64,000 nt of DNA, from contig CAYMHU010000012.1 of NCBI GenBank assembly GCA_964390335.1, forward strand, positions 28,027 through 92,026, written 5' to 3'. The notes beneath the pieces were generated by a model, which was not told the DNA's origin, did not search any database, and saw nothing but the letters and a program-made list of their open reading frames with translations. This document shows positions 27,593 through 37,719 of the stretch, in pieces. The stretch comes from Granulosicoccus sp964390335 (GTDB taxonomy: Bacteria; Pseudomonadota; Gammaproteobacteria; Granulosicoccales; Granulosicoccaceae). The translations under genes were made by a program, and so were the position numbers. Every line of letters starts with the position of its first letter. Position 1 is the first letter of the stretch.

Positions 27593-29316
27593 TACTGAAT
27601 AATACAGGAGCTCCCAAACAAAGTGTGCAGCACGCGGTAACTGGATTGCCCTAAGGTGCCGCCCAAATCCAGTGATACAGTTTGCCGGTAGGTGTCGCTC
27701 ATATCCAGATCGATGCCAATAGCGCCCAACGCAACCGTAGGATCTTTGTCTATGAATCGCGCAACACCAGCCAGATGATCACTTAGAAATCCATCGCGAT
27801 TGGTATTGTGTGTGGCAGCATCCATTGGTACACCATCGGAAATAACCACTAATAATCGGTTCTGCTCGGTGCGCAGTTTCAACCGTTGATAGGCCCAAAT
27901 GAGCGCTTCACCATCCACCCCTTCTCGAAAATGATGGGTATCGAGTAACGCTGCCATGGACGATCGGGATCGTCTCCAGGACTCATCGTGTGATTTGTAC
28001 ACAATATGCTGCAGCTCACCTAACCTGCCCGGATTCTCCGGCTGACCGGCCTTACGCCAGTCGTTCATGGCTCGCCCACCGTTCCAGTCTCGAGTGGTAA
28101 ACCCAAGCACTTCTGTTTGCACATTGGCCAAAGCCAATGCTCGGCAAAAGGTATCGACCAGCACCGCAACCGCCTCATAGCGCTGGCTTTTCATGGAACC
28201 GGAATTATCGATCAGGAAAGTAACTGCGGAATCAGCTTTCAATTGCAGCCGGTCACGCACAAAGACTTGATGGTAATCAGGGTTACTGACCAACTGCGCC
28301 AAACGCCGAGCATCAACATACCCTTCATCCTGTCCAAACAACCAGCCATCGGTCACCGGATTAGCCAACAGGTGCTGGAGCTCTCGCGCCAACCGGGTCA
28401 CGCTAACGGCCTGCGCTTTGACGAGCTTATCTAATTGCTCGCGGTGCTCAAGAATTTTTGCGCGCCTGATCAGTGCATCGCCTGTTGATACGGTATCGTA
28501 GGTGTTGGTAAACACATGGTAGTCACCTAAAATATCCAGCGCAGCACTTGCACTGTCGGACACACTCAGCCCACCGACACCTTCGGTTTCGATTTCATCA
28601 GGAGCCTCGCTGTCTTCCCAATCGGGAGGCAACATCAATGACGGGCTGCGTTTTACATTATCATCATCGTCGTTTTCGTCCGCCGCATCGCTTACCAGTT
28701 GATGCAATGTGTTTGCTATCTCAATGGCATGCTTGGCAAACGCCCGCTGATCGAGACGCGACTTTTTAAGCTGATATAAGGGCTTACCAATCATCGGACC
28801 AAGGTTTGCACGCGTGGCCTCTATTAAGGCTTCAGCCGTTTCATCTTCCATGGTGCCGATTAAGCGCGCGCGAACCATATGAATAACGGTGTACAACAAA
28901 ATGCCTAAGTCACTGTCGCAAAACCCATTACCGTGCGCCATGTGACACCATTGCATAAACGCAGCATCAAGATTTTCGCGTAAGCCTTTCTTGGCGGGAT
29001 CGATAATGGATTCGCAGCGCATGTGTTCCATAACATCGAACACTAACTTGCCAAATCCACTGGGTGGGCTCAGTGCTTTATGCAATGCCATATCGCTGTA
29101 GCGCAATCGCAGGCCAAGCGAATCCATAATGCCGCGACTTTGCGTTAGTTCAGCATCGTTAAAATCAACCGCTAAATACGGCGCAGCAAATGGTGCTGGT
29201 TTTCCATCGATGCGCACACGGCTTGCCCGGTATTCAGCTTCGGGCACGCCGGACAACGCACGCAATGCTGCGGCACCGTGTCGTTCAAGTAAACGCAGTC
29301 TGGCGTTAGAGTTCAC
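27592..29316 (-). CDS. CobT-like VWA-domain protein, copy 1
   Basis: A homologue of cobaltochelatase subunit CobT with a C-terminal von Willebrand A domain whose MIDAS reads FLIDNSGSMKSQRYEA, followed by VLGFTTRDWNGG, GEALIWAYQRL and LLVVISDGVPMD. I start it at the GTG complementing 29314-29316 (VNSNARLRLLERHG), about 574 residues, overlapping the CobS-like gene by 11 bp; the frame opens 24 codons further upstream. In true cobalamin synthesis CobS and CobT drive metal insertion by CobN, which is absent here, as are other cob genes. A chaperone or conflict-type AAA+/VWA machine is more likely. It is paralogous to the gene at 54920-56758. Confidence 0.85.
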   Translation of the reverse strand: MNSNARLRLLERHGAAALRALSGVPEAEYRASRVRIDGKPAPFAAPYLAVDFNDAELTQSRGIMDSLGLRLRYSDMALHKALSPPSGFGKLVFDVMEHMRCESIIDPAKKGLRENLDAAFMQWCHMAHGNGFCDSDLGILLYTVIHMVRARLIGTMEDETAEALIEATRANLGPMIGKPLYQLKKSRLDQRAFAKHAIEIANTLHQLVSDAADENDDDDNVKRSPSLMLPPDWEDSEAPDEIETEGVGGLSVSDSASAALDILGDYHVFTNTYDTVSTGDALIRRAKILEHREQLDKLVKAQAVSVTRLARELQHLLANPVTDGWLFGQDEGYVDARRLAQLVSNPDYHQVFVRDRLQLKADSAVTFLIDNSGSMKSQRYEAVAVLVDTFCRALALANVQTEVLGFTTRDWNGGRAMNDWRKAGQPENPGRLGELQHIVYKSHDESWRRSRSSMAALLDTHHFREGVDGEALIWAYQRLKLRTEQNRLLVVISDGVPMDAATHNTNRDGFLSDHLAGVARFIDKDPTVALGAIGIDLDMSDTYRQTVSLDLGGTLGQSSYRVLHTLFGSSCIIQ

Positions 29317-30256
29317 TGGAGATTGATTCGGGCAGCTCTTCACCCATTGCACGTTGATAAAATTCTGCAATGATTGAATGTTCGGCATCGTCGCACTTAT
29401 TTAAGTATGACAAACGAAAGGACTTGGCCAGATCGTCGAAAATATCTAAATTTTCTGCCCACGTGATAACCGTTCTGGGTGACATCACGGTGGAGATATC
29501 GCCAGCGCTAAATCCTGAGCGCGTTAAGCCTGCCAACGCCACCATGGAATCTACCAAGGCGTCACCATTGGTACGCTTACGCATTTGCGGTACGCGCGCA
29601 TGCACGATTTCAGCTTCTGCCTTTGCTTGTAAGTAATCAAGCCGTGCAACGATGTTCCAGCGATCAATTTGCGCTTGGTTTAGTAACTGTGTGCCGTGAT
29701 ACATACCGTTTAAGTTACCCAGCCCAACGGTATTGGCCGTTGCAAATAAACGAAAACCAGGATGCGGCGTGATCACGCGATTCTGATCCAGTAATGTGAA
29801 CTTACCGTCCTTTTCCAGAATGCGTTGAATCACAAACATCACGTCCGGCCGACCGGCATCAAACTCATCAAAGATGAGTGCAACCGGACGCTGCAAAGCC
29901 CACGGCAAAATGCCCTCCTGAAACTCGGTGACTTGTTTGCCTTCTTTTAAAATAATGGCATCTCGCCCAACCAAATCGAGTCGCGAAATATGCCCATCAA
30001 GATTAACGCGCACACACGGCCAGTTGAGTCGTGCGGCCACTTGTTCTATGTGTGTTGACTTACCCGTACCATGGTAACCCTGCACCAAGACTCTGCGGTT
30101 TTGCGCAAAGCCTGCAAGAATAGACAAGGATACATCTCTATCGAACTGATACGCGGAATCTATTTCAGGAACATATTCTGAAGGTTCCGAAAATGCCGGC
30201 ACCCGGATATCACTATCGATACCCAAAGCATCGCGCGCACTGACCTGCAAATCCAT
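29306..30256 (-). CDS. CobS-like AAA+ ATPase (MoxR type), copy 1
   Basis: A 316-residue AAA+ ATPase. Walker A is GYHGTGKSTHIEQ (about residues 59-71), Walker B is ALIFDEFDAGRPD (about 126-138), with sensor 1 FATANTVG and the arginine-finger region near NQAQIDRWNIVARLD. It would form hexameric rings that work with the VWA protein encoded immediately downstream (11-bp overlap). It is very similar to the second copy at 56748-57734, for example in NLDxHxSRxDLxGxDAI and QVTEFQxGILPWA. Confidence 0.9.
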   Translation of the reverse strand: MDLQVSARDALGIDSDIRVPAFSEPSEYVPEIDSAYQFDRDVSLSILAGFAQNRRVLVQGYHGTGKSTHIEQVAARLNWPCVRVNLDGHISRLDLVGRDAIILKEGKQVTEFQEGILPWALQRPVALIFDEFDAGRPDVMFVIQRILEKDGKFTLLDQNRVITPHPGFRLFATANTVGLGNLNGMYHGTQLLNQAQIDRWNIVARLDYLQAKAEAEIVHARVPQMRKRTNGDALVDSMVALAGLTRSGFSAGDISTVMSPRTVITWAENLDIFDDLAKSFRLSYLNKCDDAEHSIIAEFYQRAMGEELPESISSEL

Positions 30257-30260
30257 ATTT

Positions 30261-31007
30261 TTAGCTCACTTTTATATCTTCGTACACCGCAGAACGGGTT
30301 TGTGGAATGGCTTCGTTATCCGAAGCATGGTACGTGAAAACGACAGAGCGTTTAACCGTTGATGATTTATTGGGCCCAGCTGCATGCAATGTTCGCGAAT
30401 GAAAAAACAACACGTCGCCAGCTTCTAATTCTACCGGTACGGCGGTAGCCAATAATTCGGCATTCTCGTCTAGATCGTCTCGCAAAAATAACGCAGCGTC
30501 GAATCGACCAGGCTCGATGTCTAATGTGTGCGAACCCGGAATAACCAATAATGCCCCGTTTTCAACTGTTTCAGAACCCAAAGCAAGCCAGGTGCTGACA
30601 AGCTCCGGCCGATCAAATCGCCAGTAGCGTATATCCTGATGCCAGCTGGTCAGGCTGCTGTAACCCGGGTGCTTTGTCATGATGCAATTATGATGATTCT
30701 GAGACAGCATGATCTCATTGGTACCGATGAGATTGATTAATGTATTTACAATCTCGGGGTGCTTGGCGCACTCACGGAACAATTCGTCGCGACCATATGC
30801 ATGCAGCAAGCGACGTGGCGTTTGGCCACCTTCTGCCCAACGCGATGCGGGTGCACCGGGGTAATGCACATCGGCTTCGAACTCAACCGGCGCCAAGGCC
30901 GGATTCAGCGAGTTATCGATGCGCTCGATCAGCGCATCCACTTCCCCACGCGACAGTAGTCCGCGGCGAATGATGTAGCCATCTTGTGCAAAATCGCTTG
31001 CACCCAT
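30261..31007 (-). CDS. Phytanoyl-CoA dioxygenase (PhyH) family protein
   Basis: A 248-residue Fe(II)/2-oxoglutarate-dependent oxygenase of the PhyH type. The iron ligands are visible in SWHQDIRYWRFD (HxD) and in FFHSRTLHAAGPNKS (distal His), with the 2-oxoglutarate Arg in TVKRSVVFTYH. GALLVIPGSHTLD is the typical DSBH strand. The substrate is unknown. It lies 4 bp upstream of the CobS-like gene on the same strand and its start is only 29 bp from the divergent giant uvrA start. Confidence 0.87.
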   Translation of the reverse strand: MGASDFAQDGYIIRRGLLSRGEVDALIERIDNSLNPALAPVEFEADVHYPGAPASRWAEGGQTPRRLLHAYGRDELFRECAKHPEIVNTLINLIGTNEIMLSQNHHNCIMTKHPGYSSLTSWHQDIRYWRFDRPELVSTWLALGSETVENGALLVIPGSHTLDIEPGRFDAALFLRDDLDENAELLATAVPVELEAGDVLFFHSRTLHAAGPNKSSTVKRSVVFTYHASDNEAIPQTRSAVYEDIKVS

Positions 31008-31036
31008 TTATCGGTAATCTCCGTAAACTAGTGTCT

Positions 31037-34000
31037 ATGAGCAAACACATCATGATAAAAAATGCTGCCCAAAATAATTTGCAGCAGCTTGATCTAAAGT
31101 TACCACATGGTGAGTTGATTGTGATCACTGGCGTGAGTGGTTCGGGTAAATCAACGCTCGCATTTGATACCGTGTTCGCAGAAGGTCAACGGCGCTACGT
31201 TGAAACCTTCTCGCCATATGCTCGTCAATTCCTCGATCGCATGGATAAACCCAAAGTCGATCGCATTGAAGGCATCCCTCCGGCTATTGCGATTGATCAA
31301 ACTAACCCGGTACGCACATCTCGCTCGACGGTTGGCACCATGACCGAGTTGAATGATCACATCAAGCTGTTGTTCGCTCGCACGGCTACTTTATATTGTG
31401 AAAGCTGCGGCAAACCGGTTAAGCGCGATTCCGCGCAAAGCATTGCCGAAGATGCCATGGCCGTTGAAAAACGCACCATGGTCACGTTCAGTATCGACAT
31501 CCCCGGTAATTTCTCAGCAAGCGAAATTGAAGACTGGTTAGCGCGGCAAGGCTATACCCGGATTCACAAACGCAGCAAGAACACAGTGGAAGTTATTCAG
31601 GATAGATTGCGAACCACCAAAGCGAACTTCGGGCGCCTAGTAGAAGCCATTGAAGCAGCGCTACGCTACGGCCAAGGCAAAGTCACATTGTATGAACTTG
31701 ACGATGAACGCAAAGCGCGTAAACCAAAATCGTATTCGGTAACGCTGCAGTGCGCTAAATGCAATATCAAATATAAAGACCCGACCCCCAGCAGTTTCTC
31801 CTTTAATTCCCCTATTGGCGCCTGCGAGACCTGTCGAGGGTTTGGGCGGGTTATGGGTATCGATTATCGATTGGTCTTACCCGACGATCGCAAAACGTTA
31901 GCACAAGGCGCGGTCAAGGTGTTTCAAACCGAGACCAATAAAATCTGCCAACGGGATATGGAAAAAGAGGCTAAAAAACAAGGCATTCCATTAGATAAGC
32001 CATGGGGCAAACTGAGTAAGAAACACAAGTCTTGGGTTATCGATGGCAAAGGTGATTGGTATGGTATAGCCGGGTTTTTTAGTTGGTTAGAAGGTCGCGC
32101 GTACAAAATGCACGTGCGGGTCATGTTGTCTAAATATCGCAGCTACGACGAATGCCCCGATTGCAATGGCGCACGGTTAAAATCTGAATCTCTGTTGTGG
32201 CGTGTGGGCAAATTAAACGTACACGACATGATGCGTTTACCGCTTAAAAAGACTTACGAATTCATTCAACACTTTGCCACTGATGATATCGATGAGCCCA
32301 CTGAACTCGTCATGGCCGAAATGCAATCGCGGCTCAGATACCTCAATGATGTTGGACTGGGGTATTTAACGCTCGACAGACAATCGCGTACGCTTTCCGG
32401 CGGTGAAGTGCAACGCATTAATTTAACGACTGCTTTAGGCACGTCCCTTGTCAACACACTTTTTGTGTTAGACGAACCCAGCATTGGACTGCATTCGCGC
32501 GATATGGACAGAGTCACCCGTGTGTTGCACAGACTACGTGATGCCGGTAATACGCTTATTGTGGTTGAGCACGATCCGCAACTGATGTTAGCCGCTGATC
32601 GTATTATTGACATGGGGCCAGGCCCAGGTTCGGCGGGTGGTCAAATCGTGTTTAATGGCTCGCCGAAGAAGCTCTTAAGCAATAAGAAATCGTTAACAGC
32701 GGCTTATCTGAACGGCTCTGAGTCCTTGCGTTTTAGTCATTCTCAAACGCGTAAAGCCAACAGTAAATCGCTAAAAATAACAGACGCTACGGGTCATAAC
32801 TTACGCAATGTGAGCGTCGATATACCGTTAAACCAGATGGTATGTATTACTGGGCCCAGTGGTTCGGGCAAATCGACGCTGATTCAAGATACCTTGTATA
32901 ACGCCCTTAGCGCCATCAAAGGACAACCAAAAGATTTAGCCGAACCGCACGGCGCCATTGAAGGCCATGAACACATTAACGATGTTGTGCTGGTAGATCA
33001 AAGCCCGATTGGTAAGTCAGCGCGCTCTAACCCGGTTAGCTATACCGGCGCGTTCGATCCCATTCGAAAATTATTCGAGAAAGTACCTGAAGCCAAAGAG
33101 CGTGGTTATAAAGCCAGTTCCTTCAGTTTTAATTCCGGGATGCGTTGCCCTGCGTGTTCCGGTAACGGCTTTGAGCATGTGGAAATGCAATTCCTGAGCG
33201 ATGTGTATATTCGCTGCGGTGAATGCAATGGTTCGCGCTATCGTGCCGAGCTGTTAGAAATCAACCTGTTTTCTGAGCACCGCCCGAATGGCGCGTCCAT
33301 CGCCGATGTATTGTCGATGACTGTGGATGAAGCCTTAGACTTTTTTAAAGATGAAACCAAAGTATTGGCAGCATTAAAACCATTAGCTGACGTTGGGCTT
33401 GGGTATTTACAACTGGGCCAACCCGTGCCCACATTAAGTGGTGGAGAAGCGCAACGCTTAAAACTGGCCGCACATTTAGGCAAAACCAATCAAGACGCAA
33501 CCCTGTTTCTATTTGATGAACCGACAACGGGTTTACACTTTAACGATATCGCCAAGTTATTGCTGGCGTTCGAGCAATTAGTGGAAAAAGGACACTCACT
33601 GATTGTTATCGAACACAACCTGGATGTCATCAGCAACGCCGATTGGATTGTTGATCTTGGACCTGATGGCGGTGAGGACGGTGGCAAGGTGATGGTCACC
33701 GGCACACCGTTAAAGCTGATGTCTAATAAAAAAAGTGCAACAGCTGCAGCGCTGCGCGATTATCGGGATGCTACCGATAAACTCATGCACAGCGGGGTTG
33801 CTGAAAATGCGGCTAAGGTAAAGCTTGCACCAAGCGATCGTATCCATGTGCAACATGCGCGTGAACACAATCTGAAGAATGTCGATATCACTATTCCACA
33901 TGATAAATTCACGGTGATTACCGGCATGAGTGGCAGCGGCAAAAGCACGCTGGCATTCGATATTGTGTTTAAAGAGGGGCAACGTCGGTACCTTGAATCA

Positions 34001-36382
34001 TTAAACGCGTATGCTCGCCAGTTTGTACAGCCCGCGTCACGACCAGACGTAGATGCCATAACGGGTATCCCGCCTACAGTGGCAATTGAACAGCGCACCA
34101 GCCGTGGCGGTCGTAAAAGCACGGTTGCAACGATGACAGAGATCTATCATTTTCTGCGACTCATGTTTGTCAAACTCGGCGAGCAATATTGTCCCGATTG
34201 TGGTGTACCCATTAGTGCGCAATCCATCGATGCAATAACAGCGCAAGTATTGAAAAAACATCGCGGTAAAAATATTCAACTGCACGCGCCTTTAATCGTT
34301 GACCGTAAAGGGTTTTATACCGACTTGGCAAAATGGGCATTGAATAAAGGCTTTGATCATTTACGTGTAGACGGCGAAAAAACACCCACCGACAATTGGC
34401 CACGATTAGATCGCTTCAAAGAACACAACATCGATTTACCGGTAGGCTCTATTGTGGTCGACGTTAAAACCGAAGCCAAAATCAGCGCGATGATTGAGCG
34501 CGCCGTGAACTATGGTAGTGGTGTGGTAAAAATTGGCAGTACCACCAAGAATGAAACCTTGTTCTCTACGCATAGAGCCTGCAGCAGTTGCCATCAAAGC
34601 TTTCCTGAACTTGATCCACGCATGTTCTCCTACAACTCGAAGCACGGTTGGTGTACCAGCTGTTACGGCACAGGCTTAGAACTGAGCGGCTTCGACGAAG
34701 AGCAAAGCGGTGAAGAAAGCGGCTGGCAACCGGGTGAAGACGATGAAACACGCATTTGTGAAGATTGTGAAGGTTATCGATTAAAGCCTGCATCGCTATC
34801 GGTGTATTTTAAGGATCGCAATATTGCTGAGTACACAGAGCTCTCTATCGTCGATGCAATGAACGTATTTAAAAAGCTGAAGCTGAATGAGCGAGAATCG
34901 TTAATTGCACGCGACAGCCTCACCGAATTGGTTTCACGGTTAACGTTTTTAGATGAAGTTGGCCTATCCTATTTATCATTAGACCGAGCGGCCCCCACAT
35001 TAAGTGGTGGCGAAGCGCAACGTATTCGACTGGCTGCGCAATTGGGTTCGAACCTACGCGGCGTGTGTTACATCCTCGATGAACCTACCATTGGCCTACA
35101 CCCTCGCGATAATCGCATGCTACTGAGCACGTTGGCCAACCTGCGCAACAAGGGCAATACTATCGTCGTGGTAGAGCACGATGAAGAAACGATCAATAGC
35201 GCTGAGCACGTGATTGACATTGGCCCCGGTGCCGGCGTGCGCGGTGGTGAAGTTGTGGCTACGGGTACGGTAAAACAAATTCGTAAAAATAAAGCGTCTA
35301 TTACTGGCAAAATGCTTGACCAGCCGCTACAGCATCCCTTGTACAAGCCGCGCGGTAAGGCTGAACAGCGGTTAAGCGTTACGGGTGCAACCCTGCATAA
35401 CCTCAAATCGGTTAATGCTGAACTCCCGTTACATCAACTGGTTTGTATTTCGGGTGTATCTGGTTCTGGCAAAAGCACGCTAATCAGAAACATTGTGTAC
35501 GACAACCTGAAAGTGCTGAACAATCAAAAGCGCAATCGAAAGCTCAAGCGTTTAACAGGCTGTAAAAAAATAAGTGGCTGGGAGAATATCACTCGGTTAC
35601 TGGAAGTGGATCAAACCCCTATCGGTAAAACCCCACGCTCCTGCCCTGCCACGTACATTGGTTTTTGGGACAACATCCGACGCCTATTTGCCGATACCAC
35701 CGAGGCGCGTGTTCGTGGTTATGGCGCGAGTCGGTTCTCGTTCAATGTTGCCGGTGGCAGATGCGCTGAATGTGATGGTCAAGGCATGCGCCGCATAGAA
35801 ATGAATTTTCTGCCTGACGTTAAAGTACCTTGCGATGTATGCAACGGCGCCAGGTTCAATACGGAAACCCTGTCGGTGTTATACAAAGACAAGTCCATTG
35901 GCGATGTGTTGAACATGAACGTGGATGACGCGGTTGAATTTTTCGCCGCGCATGCGCCCCTGCATCATCCGTTGAAGTTGCTACAAGATGTGGGGCTTGG
36001 GTATTTAACCCTAGGTCAACAGAGTCCCACTTTAAGCGGTGGTGAAGCACAGCGAATTAAACTCGTTGCGGAACTCGCCAAAGCGAAGCCGGGACAGAGC
36101 ACGCACACTTTATATGTGTTGGATGAACCGACGGTTGGGTTGCATATGGCTGATGTTGAAAAGCTGATTCATGTGTTACATCGCTTGGTTGACGCCGGCA
36201 ATTCAGTGTTTGTTATCGAGCATAACCTTGACATAATGGCTGAATCTGACTGGATTATTGACATGGGACCCGAGGGTGGCAAAGGCGGCGGACAGATCGT
36301 TGCACAGGGGCCGCCAGCGAAAATAACGCGCTCCAAGCGTTCCCGTACAGCCCCGTTCCTGCACGAGCTATTGAACCGATAA
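31037..36382 (+). CDS. Double-length UvrA-family ATPase (two UvrA units in tandem)
   Basis: About 1781 residues from the ATG at 31037 (MSKHIMIKNAAQNNLQQLDL), against about 940 for ordinary UvrA. Each half is a full UvrA: Walker A motifs GVSGSGKSTLAF (32-43), GPSGSGKSTLIQ (about 606), GMSGSGKSTLAF (about 964) and GVSGSGKSTLIR (about 1473), each paired with an LSGGE-QR signature and a DEP-x-GLH Walker B. Zinc-binding CxxC pairs typical of UvrA occur in both halves (CESC, CAKC, CETC; CPDC, CSSC, CDVC). The start of each half carries the GQRRYxExxxxYARQF block. UvrA normally dimerises for damage recognition; this protein would be a covalent dimer. The frame is uninterrupted. Confidence 0.92.
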   Translation: MSKHIMIKNAAQNNLQQLDLKLPHGELIVITGVSGSGKSTLAFDTVFAEGQRRYVETFSPYARQFLDRMDKPKVDRIEGIPPAIAIDQTNPVRTSRSTVGTMTELNDHIKLLFARTATLYCESCGKPVKRDSAQSIAEDAMAVEKRTMVTFSIDIPGNFSASEIEDWLARQGYTRIHKRSKNTVEVIQDRLRTTKANFGRLVEAIEAALRYGQGKVTLYELDDERKARKPKSYSVTLQCAKCNIKYKDPTPSSFSFNSPIGACETCRGFGRVMGIDYRLVLPDDRKTLAQGAVKVFQTETNKICQRDMEKEAKKQGIPLDKPWGKLSKKHKSWVIDGKGDWYGIAGFFSWLEGRAYKMHVRVMLSKYRSYDECPDCNGARLKSESLLWRVGKLNVHDMMRLPLKKTYEFIQHFATDDIDEPTELVMAEMQSRLRYLNDVGLGYLTLDRQSRTLSGGEVQRINLTTALGTSLVNTLFVLDEPSIGLHSRDMDRVTRVLHRLRDAGNTLIVVEHDPQLMLAADRIIDMGPGPGSAGGQIVFNGSPKKLLSNKKSLTAAYLNGSESLRFSHSQTRKANSKSLKITDATGHNLRNVSVDIPLNQMVCITGPSGSGKSTLIQDTLYNALSAIKGQPKDLAEPHGAIEGHEHINDVVLVDQSPIGKSARSNPVSYTGAFDPIRKLFEKVPEAKERGYKASSFSFNSGMRCPACSGNGFEHVEMQFLSDVYIRCGECNGSRYRAELLEINLFSEHRPNGASIADVLSMTVDEALDFFKDETKVLAALKPLADVGLGYLQLGQPVPTLSGGEAQRLKLAAHLGKTNQDATLFLFDEPTTGLHFNDIAKLLLAFEQLVEKGHSLIVIEHNLDVISNADWIVDLGPDGGEDGGKVMVTGTPLKLMSNKKSATAAALRDYRDATDKLMHSGVAENAAKVKLAPSDRIHVQHAREHNLKNVDITIPHDKFTVITGMSGSGKSTLAFDIVFKEGQRRYLESLNAYARQFVQPASRPDVDAITGIPPTVAIEQRTSRGGRKSTVATMTEIYHFLRLMFVKLGEQYCPDCGVPISAQSIDAITAQVLKKHRGKNIQLHAPLIVDRKGFYTDLAKWALNKGFDHLRVDGEKTPTDNWPRLDRFKEHNIDLPVGSIVVDVKTEAKISAMIERAVNYGSGVVKIGSTTKNETLFSTHRACSSCHQSFPELDPRMFSYNSKHGWCTSCYGTGLELSGFDEEQSGEESGWQPGEDDETRICEDCEGYRLKPASLSVYFKDRNIAEYTELSIVDAMNVFKKLKLNERESLIARDSLTELVSRLTFLDEVGLSYLSLDRAAPTLSGGEAQRIRLAAQLGSNLRGVCYILDEPTIGLHPRDNRMLLSTLANLRNKGNTIVVVEHDEETINSAEHVIDIGPGAGVRGGEVVATGTVKQIRKNKASITGKMLDQPLQHPLYKPRGKAEQRLSVTGATLHNLKSVNAELPLHQLVCISGVSGSGKSTLIRNIVYDNLKVLNNQKRNRKLKRLTGCKKISGWENITRLLEVDQTPIGKTPRSCPATYIGFWDNIRRLFADTTEARVRGYGASRFSFNVAGGRCAECDGQGMRRIEMNFLPDVKVPCDVCNGARFNTETLSVLYKDKSIGDVLNMNVDDAVEFFAAHAPLHHPLKLLQDVGLGYLTLGQQSPTLSGGEAQRIKLVAELAKAKPGQSTHTLYVLDEPTVGLHMADVEKLIHVLHRLVDAGNSVFVIEHNLDIMAESDWIIDMGPEGGKGGGQIVAQGPPAKITRSKRSRTAPFLHELLNR

Positions 36383-36443
36383 GCCGAGGCACGTATTTTG
36401 CGTAGTTCATCACAGTTTGGGTCAAAGCAGGCTGTGATAAGGA

Positions 36444-37622
36444 ATGTACTGGAAATTTGGAAGCTTGAGCTCCGCATGTTGCGTGGTCTTGACTAGTTTG
36501 GCAGGGTTTGCCACCTATGAACTCTATAGTTCACACGATCAATCGCTTGTCGTTAGTGACGCTATTGCCGTGAACTCAAGTACAGATGATGAAGCCGCAA
36601 AAGCAATCGCACCTATTACGTCGGTCCAAGCGACCTTCATTCCGTTCGAGAGTGATGAGCTATTGGAAACTGCTAAGGCGGACAAACTGCCTGCAGTTGA
36701 CCACTTAGTTACGCTTATTGAGAAAAAACAATTTCCGGCAAAAGCGCAAGTAAGCCCGGAACAATTATTCGAAAACAATGAAACTTCTCCGTTTTACTTT
36801 GAACAAAAACAGCCGGAAGCGTTTCAAGCCGCCAGAAATACACACTTCGATGCAGGAAATCTGCAACGCGCAGCATTAATGCATGCATCCTTACAAGAAG
36901 ACTGGAGTTTCTTTCCAAAAGAATTAATCGTACCGGAACCCTATGTCATCGTGCTCGATCCAGGACACGGCGGTAGCGATCCGGGATCCACAGGCCACAA
37001 CGGTTTATTAGAAAAAGTGTTAACGCTGGATATTGCAAAGCGTACCGCGTTGTTCTTGTCGGAAATTGAAAACATTGAAGTCAAACTAACGCGCGATAAA
37101 GACATTGGTTTGACTCGCACCGGTCGCGTAAAACGAGTACAACGCAGCAATGCTGATTTATTGGTATCGCTGCATCTGAATCATATACCTGGATCTAATA
37201 TGAATCTGGTTGAAACCTTCTACGCCGGTCCGCAAAATATCGCTGAAAGTCGACAGAAAATGCGCGAAGCGCAAGCTAAGCGAGGATTAGTATTCACCAG
37301 CGCGAACCAGTCACCTGATGTGTCTTTTACGCAGGGCTCCAGAAAACTTGCCGGTCTGATGCAAAATCGGGTGTTAGAAGAAGTGAGCATGGACAACCCA
37401 AAGGTAATAGATGCCGGCGTGAAACGCGACACACTTTATATATTAACCCGCAGCTTTATACCGGGCGTACTCATTGAGCTGAGCGCTTTAAGCAATAAGG
37501 AAGAAGCCAAGCGCTTAACCGACCCGGCGTACAGAGATCGCTTAGCGGCAGCCGTTGCCGACGGAATTCGCGACTACTTAACAACTCCAGAGGCTAAAAA
37601 ACAATACGGATTTGGAGTGTGA
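36444..37622 (+). CDS. N-acetylmuramoyl-L-alanine amidase (Amidase_3)
   Basis: Periplasmic peptidoglycan hydrolase that cleaves the bond between MurNAc and the stem peptide. The 392-residue protein has an N-terminal hydrophobic segment (CCVVLTSLAGFATYELY), a spacer of about 140 residues, then the zinc amidase domain: VIVLDPGHGGSDPGSTG, LTRDKDIGLTRTGRV, ADLLVSLHLNHIPG and the catalytic Glu in GVLIELSALSNKEEA. It has no AMIN or LysM domain that I can see. It follows the giant uvrA gene by about 60 bp on the same strand. Confidence 0.9.
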   Translation: MYWKFGSLSSACCVVLTSLAGFATYELYSSHDQSLVVSDAIAVNSSTDDEAAKAIAPITSVQATFIPFESDELLETAKADKLPAVDHLVTLIEKKQFPAKAQVSPEQLFENNETSPFYFEQKQPEAFQAARNTHFDAGNLQRAALMHASLQEDWSFFPKELIVPEPYVIVLDPGHGGSDPGSTGHNGLLEKVLTLDIAKRTALFLSEIENIEVKLTRDKDIGLTRTGRVKRVQRSNADLLVSLHLNHIPGSNMNLVETFYAGPQNIAESRQKMREAQAKRGLVFTSANQSPDVSFTQGSRKLAGLMQNRVLEEVSMDNPKVIDAGVKRDTLYILTRSFIPGVLIELSALSNKEEAKRLTDPAYRDRLAAAVADGIRDYLTTPEAKKQYGFGV

Positions 37623-37719
37623 CCCGGTTCATGGCAACCCAAAAAGCATTGGGGCATTATTGACCCATACAACGCAACAACGACTTGGGTAGTCAAGCCC
37701 CCAAATCGTCAAATAAGAC

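Noticed and set aside
31037..36382. Assembly artefact joining two uvrA genes
   Set aside because: The frame is continuous, both halves differ clearly in sequence, and no tandem DNA repeat is visible, so a true long gene is more likely.
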